From Epiperipatus broadwayi (taxonomy: Eukaryota; Onychophora; Udeonychophora; Euonychophora; Peripatidae): a DNA stretch of 64,000 nucleotides. Location of the stretch: contig JAQFVV010000256.1 of the NCBI GenBank assembly GCA_028023455.1, positions 791,001 through 855,000 on the forward strand. The letters run 5' to 3'. A program made the position numbers and the translations under genes. A model generated the notes under the pieces. The model was not told the DNA's origin. It saw only the letters and a list, made by a program, of their open reading frames with translations, and ran no database searches. Shown here piece by piece: positions 47,852-57,602 of the stretch (position 1 is the stretch's first letter; each line of letters opens with the position of its first letter).

Positions 47852-48003
47852 ATTATTTATTTTTCCAGCATATATGTGCTTGAGTGTGTCGGTGTTATTA
47901 GATAGAGTGGAGAATGATGGGTCATCTGAAAGTCTGTGCTCATATACCCTATATATTACATATATAGACACAGGTATAGAATAAGCCTGTGTTTCAGTTA
48001 TTA
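47849..48003 (-). mobile_element. Family B element, inverted near-identical partner of 43.2 kb
   Basis: Read on the minus strand it matches 43,204-43,358 with only a handful of differences, from AACTGAAACACAGGC through GGGTATATGAGCACAGAC to GCTGGAAAAATAAATAATCAC, where (TA)n begins instead of the core. The microsatellite therefore replaces the core in this copy. Confidence 0.75.
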
Positions 48004-48227
48004 CATTGTAGAGATGTCTGCCCATCCTTGCATATGTATTAAATGGATTATGTCCTGTATATGTGGGGTTCAGATTGACCTTAGGTCAACATGGGTGTGA
48101 CAAGAATCTCGGCCTCAGGGTGGCCTTCAAGCACTTCATCATCAGATTTTCAATTGGATGGATGGTTGAAGAGTTGGAGTGTGTAGAAGATTGGAGCCTG
48201 TCCATTAAAGTATGAGGATTGTCTATC

Positions 48228-48230
<3 letters not shown>
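48004..48230. other. Mixed-composition segment between two family B copies
   Basis: More G and C than its neighbours (CAAGAATCTCGGCCTCAGGG). It includes the palindrome TTGACCTTAGGTCAA (48,077-48,091). The minus frame 48,086-48,286 starts inside (TA)n and shows no domain. Unidentified; possibly an internal part of a longer family B element. Confidence 0.35.

Positions 48231-48279
<49 letters not shown>
48231..48279. repeat. (TA)n microsatellite, about 49 bp
   Basis: Uninterrupted TA run directly beside the next family B copy. Confidence 0.95.
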
Positions 48280-48280
<1 letters not shown>

Positions 48281-48460
48281 GAGCATTTATAGTATATATG
48301 TGTGGGAGATGATAATCTGGACCAACTGATAATTGCTGGTTTAGCATGAAATAGGAATATTGGTGATTATTTATCTTTCCAGCATATATATGCTTGAGTG
48401 TATCAGTGTTATTAGATAGAGTGGAGAGTAATGGGTCATCTGAAAGTCTGTGCTAATAAT
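48280..48460 (-). mobile_element. Family B element, third copy of the 43-48 kb cluster
   Basis: On the minus strand it carries AGCACAGACTTTCAGATGAC, CACTCTATCTAATAACACTG and the core ATCAGTTGGTCCAGATTATC, ending in CTCCCACACATATATAC beside (TA)n. Same orientation as 47,849-48,003. Confidence 0.7.
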
Positions 48461-48614
48461 TGCATACAGATGAAGTAATGTAGCAGATAGAAAGGGCATA
48501 TTTTATGCTACCCAAAGCATTACAAAAACACATTTATAATAAATAGGAATTAACAAAAACACATGCCTTATTACAATGCAAGTAAAATGGATAAATAAAT
48601 CAAGTAAATACTAA

Positions 48615-48704
48615 TATTTGAGAGGTCAGCACAGCTGCCTTGCAGGCGGTTATCCCATGTTGGTGGGTTCATTTCCCGCCCGATGCTATGACACATAAGA
48701 AAAA
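48615..48704 (+). mobile_element. tRNA-derived SINE, copy 3, 5'-shortened
   Basis: Starts just inside the A box (TTTGAGAGGTCAGC), then GGGTTCATTTCCCGCCCGAT with a B-box remnant, and ends CTATGACACATAAG plus an A-run. It is flanked by an 18-bp perfect target duplication AAATCAAGTAAATACTAA (48,597-48,614 and 48,705-48,722), the best-defined insertion in the window and probably young. Confidence 0.9.
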
Positions 48705-48931
48705 AAATCAAGTAAATACTAAAATGTGATCATTGAAATTTACTCTTTTTAAAACCATGAATAATAAAACTTTATTATTATGAGCTTTTTTGGTTCATGA
48801 ATGCAATAGTAATGACAACAAAAACAAACGTATTTTAATGACAGAAATATTTATTTACAATATAAATGAAATATGAGATTTAGTACAATAGATACTTAAA
48901 ACAAATAATGATTTTTATTTAACAAATTCAG

Positions 48932-49777
48932 TAATATTTACTGAGGATATAACCTCGATAATATGCGTATAAAATACAATAGTAGGGACCTCTACAGGTG
49001 TTTTAACCACAAGCTTATGCTATGGAAGAAAAGAGGGGAACTTCTTTACTTCAACCTACTTCATATTTAAATAGGTGAAGCTGAAGCGGTTAGATCTGCG
49101 AGCATGAAGCTATTCAATACTTCACTGATCAAGTTCACATTTCTTATTACACATTAATACTCGCGAAATCTTTCGATTTACAATGAGTCAATTGAAAGAT
49201 TTTATAGTTAGAAATCTATTAGAGTAATTTAAAGTTGTAATTATAAATTTATTAAATGCACATTGATTATGTAAGTAATATTTACTGAGGCTATAACCTC
49301 GATAATATGCGTATAAAATACGATAGTAGGGACCTCTACAGGTGTTTTAACCACAAGCTTATGCTATGGAAGAAAAGAGGGAAACTTTTTTACTTCAACC
49401 TACTTTATATTTAAATAGGTGAAGCTGAAGCGGTTACAACTTTAAATTACTGTAATAGATTTCTAACTATAAAATCTTTCCATTGACTCGTTGCAAATCG
49501 AAAGATTTCACGAGTATTAATGTGTAATAAGAAATGTGGACTTAATCAGTGAAGTATTGAATAGCTTCATGCTCGCAGATCTAACCACTTCAGCTTCACC
49601 TATTTAAATATAAAGTAGGTTGAAGTAAAGAAGTTCCCCTCTTTTCTTCCATAGCATAAGCTTGTGGTTAAAACTCCTGTAGAGGTCCCTACTATCATAT
49701 TTTATACGCATATTATCAAGGTTATAGCCTCAGTAAATATTACTTATGTAATCAATGTGTGTTTAATAAATTTATAA
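48932..49777. mobile_element. Foldback element with tandem units, 344-bp period
   Basis: Bounded by the 13-bp direct repeat TTAACAAATTCAG (48,919-48,931 and 49,778-49,790). Structure: forward unit (from 48,931), partial forward unit (49,275 to about 49,432), then an inverted unit to 49,777. Markers: TAATATTTACTGAGG, GTAGGGACCTCTACAGGTGT, GGTGAAGCTGAAGCGGTTA forward; TCACCTATTTAAATATAAAG and CCTCAGTAAATATTA inverted. Copies agree closely, so the element is young. The right end carries about 35 bp of unit (TTATAAATTTATTAAACACA when inverted) that the left end lacks. No open frame of note. Confidence 0.88.
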
Positions 49778-49790
49778 TTAACAAATTCAG

Positions 49791-50222
49791 ATAAAATATT
49801 TGTACAGTTTTTACCATAACTATCCCCTTTAAGTATCACTACAAATTATAAAATTACTTTTGCATTATCTATTAGGTTCTCACAATTATCATCCAATACC
49901 TTTCTCCAACTATCCTCCACTAATGATGAAACAACAAATATCTATGCCTATGTTAGGGCACTAGCATAATATACTTCCTCTAGATATCAACTGCATCTCA
50001 AAACCAGTATGATAAAGCATTTGTTTTTATATTAAACTATGGCTTATTGTAGAAATTATATGTACACCATTACAATAGTATTAGTATCTATGAGAAGCAA
50101 TGAAATAGAAATAAGATAACTATTATAATTCAAAATTGCTTAAAATATTAAATTGCAGTAATTAGCAAATAACCTTAAACTAAATATTGTTTTCCTGAAG
50201 GTTTATGATGATAGTATTCTAG
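49791..50222. other. A+T-rich stretch, no gene seen
   Basis: Nothing recognised. Confidence 0.4.
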
Positions 50223-50600
50223 TTGTATTTTTATATTGGACTATTTTCATCATCTAATATGTGTGGTGAATGTCTTTAGAAGAATTTAATTTTTATTTAA
50301 ATATTCCAAATACATTCAACTGTTAGTAATATCACAGAAAACAGGTTAGTATATGCACTAACTATTTAGTAATGTCACAGCAAACAGGTTAGTATATGCA
50401 CAACATTCTGAGAGGTATTATTCTCCCTTCTTCAGATGTTGCTGGCCTGACCAGTGACAGTACTAGCATGGGATTCGAACCTGGGTCCTTAGATTCTTGA
50501 TTATTGAATTTTAAGGTAATGCTCTAACCAACTGAGCCATCCTGCAAAGACATTCAACACACATATAAGATGATGGAAATAGTCCAATATAAAAATTCAA
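50223..50600 (-). mobile_element. tRNA-derived sequence inside a 54-bp inverted repeat
   Basis: The arms 50,223-50,276 and 50,547-50,600 are inverted copies identical at about 50 of 54 positions (shared TTTTTATATTGGACTATTT). Inside, on the minus strand, is GGATGGCTCAGTTGGTTAGA (A box) and GGTTCGAATCC (B box at 50,471-50,481), about 60 bp apart, more than in a mature tRNA, so there is an insert in the anticodon region. A body with CAGCAACATCTGAAGAAGGG follows, then two direct 34-bp repeats with period 43 (50,324-50,357 and 50,367-50,400, containing ACAGGTTAGTATATGCA). Either a MITE that captured a SINE or a SINE inserted in a hairpin element. Confidence 0.7.
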
Positions 50601-50983
50601 TTAAACTAAATATGTCTTGAAAATGCCCTTAAATATTTAATAATACTTTTGAACATTGCAATATGGACTAGATGGATAATAATTAATATACAAATAGGTA
50701 CCCATTATCTTAGTGCAGGCAGTGGCAAAAGATTATCAAGCCACAATCTTTTTTTCATGAAGAGTCTTAATATATGCATCAGCAAAAGAAAAGATGTCAA
50801 CACCAATTGTCAAATTAACAGCTGCCTTCAAGCAGCATATCAACAAATAAATAGGCAAGGCATAAATATAATAATAGCATTAATAATAATATATAAATAG
50901 ACACTCATACACACTCTTATGTATCTAATAAAATATCTATCTAATTAATTAATAAACTACTACTTTTCTACTTCACCTTTGAG
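50601..50983. other. A+T-rich stretch, no gene seen
   Basis: The 83-codon frame at 50,649-50,900 has no recognisable domain; possibly part of an unrecognised repeat. Confidence 0.35.
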
Positions 50984-50985
50984 TA

Positions 50986-52047
50986 GTAAGTAATTTAGAT
51001 TGCGCTTTATGCAAAAAAAAATACCTTCTGATCAAATAGCCCAAGCAGTTTATAAAATTTCATGCCCAACCAATGGATGTATAGTGGTATACTATGGGGA
51101 GACCCATGCCAACATTACAACAAGAACATCTTAACATCATTATTTGTACAGGAGAGCTATAAATAATGATGATAACAGATCCATATTCTTTGAGCACCAA
51201 AAAACAACAGGCCATGTGTTTGAACCCACTATGGCAAGGGCATTATGCACTGAATATAATGATATGAAATGAAAAATTAAAGAGGTGTGCTTTATTGTAA
51301 ATGACAATTGTACAATAAACCGGAAAGAATCATGCTTTGCAATCTCCAGAAAATGGTCATTATAAAATTTGCATAAATTTTACATAAACCACAGCTAAAC
51401 TTTAGTTAAAAGTAGGCTATGATTATGGAGACTCAAGGTCTCTGAAAGCGCTAAGCCATATAACTTATTAATAAGATTGAGACAAGCTTCACTTTTTTGC
51501 GTAAAGCACAATCTAAATCAGTGTTTTTTAATTCATGGTCCACGGCCCGGTGCCGGGCCGCGGAACTTTTCTGCAGGTTCGCATGCTAGACGGGCAGTAA
51601 AAAGTTTGTAATAATTAATAATAAGAGTTTAAACTTTTAATTAATATAGCCAATTTTTATTTATTTTTTCATCTCATTTTTATCCATTAAAAAAAAAAAA
51701 GAAAACAGAACGAAAAACAAAATCTAATCAATCATTCATAAATTAATTTGTTTTTCTAGTTATCACAGATGTTTATTGGGGGGGGGGGGGGATAGAATTA
51801 AATATTTTATTACTTTTCTAAAAAAATTTTAAAAAAAGTTTTTTACTATATAAACTTCATATATATATATATAAAACTTTATCTTATATATTTAACATTG
51901 TTGTTTTGGTCAGCTATAACGTTAAATTATGCTTATCTTTAAGAAAATTTATCTATCCTTATTTTTGCTGGTCTTCGGAACCTTATCCTTATTTTTACCA
52001 GTCCGCAGGCATGAAAAGGTTGAAGACCACTGATCTAAATTACTTAC
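50986..52047. mobile_element. TA-flanked MITE interrupted by a hAT insertion
   Basis: The left terminus GTAAGTAATTTAGATTGCGC, then TTTATGCAAAAAA (50,986 onward), is mirrored at 51,491-51,518 plus 52,033-52,047 (TTTTTTGCGTAAAGCACAAT, CTAAAT, then TACTTAC). The two halves of the right terminus are separated by the hAT element at 51,519-52,032. TA lies on both outer sides (50,984-50,985 and 52,048-52,049), as for Tc1/mariner-type targets. Without the hAT the element is about 540 bp. No transposase frame. The interior (for example CCATGTGTTTGAACCCACTA) is unidentified. Confidence 0.75.
51519..52032 (+). mobile_element. Non-autonomous hAT element, copy 1
   Basis: Begins CAGTGTTTTTTAATTCATGG and ends GGTTGAAGACCACTG, inverted termini of hAT type, flanked by the perfect 8-bp duplication ATCTAAAT (51,511-51,518 and 52,033-52,040). 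A strikingly G+C-rich block (GGCCCGGTGCCGGGCCGCGG) lies just inside the left end. A G-run of about 13 is at 51,778-51,790. No transposase frame remains. Homologous, in opposite orientation, to 55,797-56,501. Confidence 0.92.
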
Positions 52048-52049
52048 TA

Positions 52050-53450
52050 ATTAATTAATGTGTGTCAACTCACAAAACATGATGGTATAACAAAACTATA
52101 TATTATAATTCTATGCAATTTAAATTTCATACACTGTCCTTCAGACACTCTACAAGTTCACATATATCAAGTATAAAAGCTGTTTTACTCAGTACAACAA
52201 TTTCATATATCATATCAAATTCAAACCCGAAGAACTTTTAATAATTATTAAAATAAAATATTTACCTGGATATATATATACTGAAAATCCTTTTACATAT
52301 ATTTCCTCTCAGCCAGTCCTTGTGCAGCAAATACTAACATAAATATCCTCATAATATCATATACAATATTTAAAAAAATAATCACAAAAGATAAAATTAT
52401 AATTACTTAATGCTAAGAGCAATTTTTAAATTTATAAAACATACTTATATTTACTAGTCTTTTACCAATTAAATTTACTGAAAGAACAGTTCTTCCCATA
52501 ATGACAATCCTTTTTAACAAAGAGTCTATTTTGTTGTTTTCTTATCTGAAATACCATGATAGTATTTTATTATGATGGCCCAAAAAACACACATATCACA
52601 GTTCACATTAGAAATTCCTTAAATATTGTCAGTGGCTATAATAACTCATTAACAATGATTTAGATTGCCTGAAGCAGATTAATGAATAGCAAAACAATTA
52701 CATCATAAGTTTTTAAAAAAAGTATTTGAATTACTTTTTCTTTAGTTGAATGGCAAAATAAACTAACAATCAGCAAAGTAGATTATTTCTAAATACTTCA
52801 TTAATAATGATATCTTTTATTGACATCAGCTGAAAGATAAAAAATATCAATAAAGTCCCTTTAAAGGTTCTAAAAGAGACGATTTTAATGACTTTTCCTC
52901 CATTAAACTTACAAAAAGCACATTAAAGATATATTTTGTCTCATTTTTAAAGTTGGTTAATACTTGAAGATAATTCAGCTTTTACTTTTTTTAAAAAAAT
53001 AAAATAAAATAAATATATAACTTTAGCATTTAATTATAACAAGAAAAACTGCAATAGTTTGTTGATTTTAAAAGTTAAAATTAGTGAATTTATAATCAAT
53101 AACATAATTATTTATTATAAATATTGTCAGTTTCAAATTATATATGTTAGGTATTAAAATTAATGAATAACAACCTTAAAAGTTCAAATCAATTAATAAT
53201 TTTATAAGGTAAAATGCATACTCATCTCCTGATATTTTATCAGACTCCAGTATTTTCAGTTCCAATGTCTTTATCATTTCTTTTAAATAATGTGAAATTA
53301 GCATTCTTTCATAATGATCATCAAAGGCATGGTTTAACATATACTGTAGAAAGAGTAACGCAAGGATAGTGATTAGCTTTTCATTCTTTCATTCTGATAA
53401 TTTAACTGGAAAAAATAAAAATACAAGTGAAAACTAATTATTTTTCTTTT
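52050..53450. other. A+T-rich stretch, no gene seen
   Basis: Nothing recognised on either strand. Confidence 0.45.
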
Positions 53451-53462
53451 CTTCCTTTTTTT

Positions 53463-53567
53463 AATTTTTTTTTATGTGTCATAGCATCAGCAGGGAAGTG
53501 AACCCGCTACCCCGGGACAACTGCTTATAAAGCAGCTGCCGCTGACCTCTCGACCACCAATGCTTGA
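53463..53567 (-). mobile_element. tRNA-derived SINE, copy 4
   Basis: Minus strand: GCATTGGTGGTCGAGAGGTC (intact A box), CTGCTTTATAAGCAG anticodon-arm-like hairpin, B-box remnant GGTTCACTTCC, then GATGCTATGACACAT and an A-run (poly-T at 53,463-53,473). The flanking repeat CTTCCTTTTTTT lies at 53,451-53,462 and 53,568-53,579. Confidence 0.85.
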
Positions 53568-53579
53568 CTTCCTTTTTTT

Positions 53580-54881
53580 TTATTTTAACCCCAATTTTTT
53601 TAATTTCAACACCAATTTTATTTTTAAAAATTATTTTTTTATACACCTGCGCATGTGAGTATTTTTACTGCATTATCTTCACATGATATTCTATTGTTCA
53701 AAAGAATTTAAAATTCTAGAGTTGAGACATTCAACACTAGTGTAAAACTGACCTTTTTAATTACTTTAACCTTGACCTTTCTAATTAAAGAAACTTTTAA
53801 ATCACATGTGTATGTAGACAGTAGTGTAATTATCTTTAAAAGAGAGAGAAAAAAATTATTTAACTTAATGAAAACATATTTATTTTAACACACACTCTTT
53901 ATTAATTAAATACTTTTTATTTAAAACATCTAATACCTTTATTCTATTAAAGGTTTTTTTCTTGATATTATTATAATTATTTAATACTTTTATAAAATAT
54001 TTTCATTCTTTAAATAATTAATACTTTTATTAATTCCCAGTCTTATTTTACATAAATGTACTTATACATTATACATACACATGTATTTCAAGAAATAATA
54101 ACTTAATTTAAATAATAATATTTCAATAAAATTAAACTAGCCAACAAATTTATCAAATCCAAAACTCTATTTTCACTCAAGGACTATTTAAATAATCACA
54201 CTTTGTTAAATATTATTTAAAATATTTTTAAAGTTATTTTACTTTTAAACAAACCAAAGTAAAACTTTAACATTTTTAATAAACTATAACACAAATATCT
54301 ATATAAATTTATTTAGTAGGAATACTTTTAAAACAGTAGACATTAAGCTAATATTTACTTCAGTTTAGACTGTTAAATTAAAATTCTATGCATCTACCAA
54401 CAAACTAAATAATATTTTTTAAATGATTAATAACAAGAATATTTAATAAATTGTTTTATTGACAATTGGAACATTTAACCAATACCTATGCAAACTAATT
54501 AGAACAAACATAACTGGGAACAAGCTTAGTTTTATTTAAGGGAAAAAAAATTTTAATTATTATTATTAGTTATATTTAACCCTTAAGGGGCTTAAATGTA
54601 TGATTACAATATCATCAGCTAGCTGAACAATCAAAGGTTACATAAACAGGCACCATATAACATGGATTTTTTAAAACACCAGAATATGAGTCCTCTTGTA
54701 GACAAAACCATGGCTAATATAATTATTAAAATACAGGTTCTTTTATAATTCAAAATATATTATCTATAATTTTTAATATATTTTTATCTCAAAAATAGAT
54801 TCTTTTAATATCTTGTCTTCTGTCTTAAAATATGTTTGTCTAAAGGAAAGGTTGTTTCGCAAATTTAAATATTTTGATCTC
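53580..54881. other. A+T-rich stretch, no gene seen
   Basis: Nothing recognised. Confidence 0.45.
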
Positions 54882-54892
54882 AAAGATAAGTT

Positions 54893-54989
54893 GCATTGGT
54901 GGTTGAGAGATCAGTGACAGCTGCTTTACAAGCAATTGTCCTGGTTAGTGGGTTCACTTCCCAGCTGATGCTATGACACATGAGAAAAA
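54893..54989 (+). mobile_element. tRNA-derived SINE, copy 5
   Basis: GCATTGGTGGTTGAGAGATC head, CTGCTTTACAAGCA hairpin, GGTTCACTTCC in the B-box place, GATGCTATGACACATGAG and an A-run. The flanking 11-bp duplication AAAGATAAGTT lies at 54,882-54,892 and 54,990-55,000. The minus frame 54,880-55,065 is a by-product. Confidence 0.88.
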
Positions 54990-55000
54990 AAAGATAAGTT

Positions 55001-55788
55001 CTTTTACAGGTTTGAAATATCTTCATCTCAGAGTTTAAATTCAGAATAAAATGCACTTGGAACAAAATGTTAATGGTAATGCTTTAACTTCTTAACAAAA
55101 AATATGATGGTTATTATTTAAGTTAGACATGAAATATTTGAAATTTGTTTTAATTTATTTTACAATCTTAGTATTTTTAAAGAAGTAGAAATGAAATTAC
55201 ATAATAACATAGTACTCATATATTTAAATAATATATAATTGATTACTTGAAAAATATTTCTAAATACTTTACAATTATTTACATATAATTATTTCACATC
55301 TACTGACTATAAAATACAGAAATCTTATATGTTCTGATGCAAATTTGATTAAACAATATCAAAATAATGTAGAAGGCAGTAAGGGCATTTTTATTCTGCC
55401 AACTACACAAGTGAATTTGAAATGAAGTAAATAATATAGCATTTATTTTCAAAAAATGCAGGTAACATAAATAATCATTAAGTAAAATGAATGTATAAAG
55501 ACTATATGACCATTGAAGTTTACTCTTAAAAATAATTATTAATGCAAACTTTATTAAAGTAGATTTTATAGTAAATAGATGTGCTAATACAATGATATTA
55601 TAATGGCATAAAACTAAACATTTTTAATTAATAATAAAAATATCTTTTTACAACATATAATAATTCATATTTTTTGTGTTTGCAATAATTATTATTACTT
55701 CTTTTAACCTACTATCTATAATTACAAATATTAATAAGTTTATACATTGATGTACCTTTCTTATAACCATTTTTTCAACAATTCTATC
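55001..55788. other. A+T-rich stretch, no gene seen
   Basis: Nothing recognised. Confidence 0.4.
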
Positions 55789-55796
55789 ATTTAAAT

Positions 55797-56501
55797 CAGT
55801 GGTCTTCAATCTTTTCACACCTACAGACTGGCAAAAATAAGGATAAGATTTTGCAGACTGGCAGAAGTCTACAGATAAATTTTCTTAAAGATATAAACTG
55901 CTTAGCCTTAGATGAGCATAATTGTTGTAACTGACCAAAACAACACATTACTTACTGTGTATTGTAATGGTGTTGCTTACCTTCATATGCCAAACACTCT
56001 TTCTCAGGTTGCGTCATACTGCAACAGAAAACAATACAATAACAATTGTTCTTATTATGTTTATTATTTCATTGTTAAAACATATAAGAATAAAATGTTA
56101 TTCACCTGAATGTTGGGAAATATCACAGCTAGTGTAATTACATGATAATGATTATGATAAATGTAATATCTGTATTTAATGTTAAATATACAAGATGAAG
56201 TTTGTATAATAAAAAACTTTTTTTTAATTTTGAATTTTTTTAGAAAAATAATAAATAATTTAATTCTACACCCCCCCCATAAGCATCTGTGATAATTAGA
56301 AAAACAAATTAATTTATGTATGATTGATTCGATTTTGTTTTTGTTCTGTTTCTTTTTTTTAAATTGGGTAAAAATGAGATGAAAAAATAAATAAAAATTG
56401 TTTATATTAATTAAAAGTTTAAAATCATTATTTTGTTATTACAAACTATTTTGCCAGTCTAGCACGGCACTGGTCTGCAGACCAAGGGTTGAAGGCCACT
56501 G
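55797..56501 (-). mobile_element. Non-autonomous hAT element, copy 2 (longer)
   Basis: Ends CAGTGGTCTTCAATCTTTTC and CCAAGGGTTGAAGGCCACTG, with the perfect 8-bp duplication ATTTAAAT (55,789-55,796 and 56,502-56,509). Read on the minus strand it aligns with copy 1 over both end regions (CAATTTTTATTTATTTTTTC, TAATTTGTTTTTCTA) and carries about 200 bp of extra interior (about 55,930-56,150). That interior includes a splice-site-like layout (TTTTCTGTTGCAG, a 38-nt block, GTAAGC on the minus strand at 55,975-56,033). The plus-strand frame 55,912-56,109 is not a gene. Confidence 0.92.
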
Positions 56502-56509
56502 ATTTAAAT

Positions 56510-57567
56510 TATATTCTCTACTAAATAGTTTTCTTATTCATCAAATATGTTCTTTATTTACAAACCAGTACCCATAAAGTAAAACAATATACCTCTATGC
56601 CTTTGTCCAGGCTTACACACTTTTCTTAATCAAAAATAGCATTAAAAATCAATATGGAGACACTTAATAAATATTAGTACAATAGCAACAAATACTATGC
56701 AATATAAGACATCTATAACATTAACAATACCTATTTTGGGGCAAGGAAATTATTATGCTTAACAGTAATAATATACTTTAAGTTTAAAAAATTATAGTGG
56801 ACCTAATAATGAATTATAAAGCTGAACATTCCTGAGGATATTTACCAAAATATTCTCTAATACTGAAATTCTAAACATAGTGAATAAGAAAAATATAAGC
56901 TAGCAAAAATGCAATTGAGCATCCAGTGCTATGTGTAGACAGTGCTCATGAATAAATGAGACACACTCATTTTTTTGGAGGGGCTAAATACATATTAAAG
57001 TACTATAATATAAATTGCCCCAAAAATGATATAATTTTCCATCTTGCACGCACATACAAAAGGCACATAATTCATTTACCCAGTCTTACAGTGTATGTAT
57101 AATGACCAAACCCATTATTGCATAATGATGACAACACTTTGTGTATAAACTATTTGAAATTCTTATACACATACTGATATTTATAATACTTTCATTCATG
57201 AAATACTTTTCATAATATACAAAAGGCTGTTATATCTCCATGTACAATCATTTATAATTTTAAATAACCATTTGGAAAACTCTGGAATAATACAATTAAA
57301 CCATACTTAAAACATTCTACTATATATCTTATCAATTCCATCTCTAATACATCAGTCATACAAACATATTTATAATACAATAATTAATAATAATCATATT
57401 ATAATAAATAAACTATGGCTACATAAAAATGTATGCATAATAATTATGTTTTTAATAGATTTATAGTTCCTTTCCTTTTTGTAAGGAAAACTATCTCTTC
57501 CATTCTTTTGTTCTCTTCTTAGAATGATATATGAATGCATATACAGTCCTTAATTAAGACAGAGCAG
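56510..57567. other. A+T-rich stretch, no gene seen
   Basis: Nothing recognised. Confidence 0.4.
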
Positions 57568-57601
<34 letters not shown>

Positions 57602-57602
57602 G
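57568..57602. repeat. (CA)n then (TA)n microsatellite
   Basis: About eleven CA units followed by TA units, the same order as at 15,866-15,905. Confidence 0.95.

Noticed and set aside
48077-48091. Nuclear-receptor-like palindrome TTGACCTTAGGTCAA
   Set aside because: A single short palindrome in repeat-rich DNA; half-sites are everted, not the usual inverted spacing, and no gene is nearby.
47768-48286. Two minus-strand frames with Tyr-Ile runs
   Set aside because: They are translations of (TA)n tracts and repeat sequence.
50460-50545. Functional tRNA gene on the minus strand
   Set aside because: A and B boxes are good, but the region between them is too long and does not fold as an anticodon arm; it lies inside a repeat.
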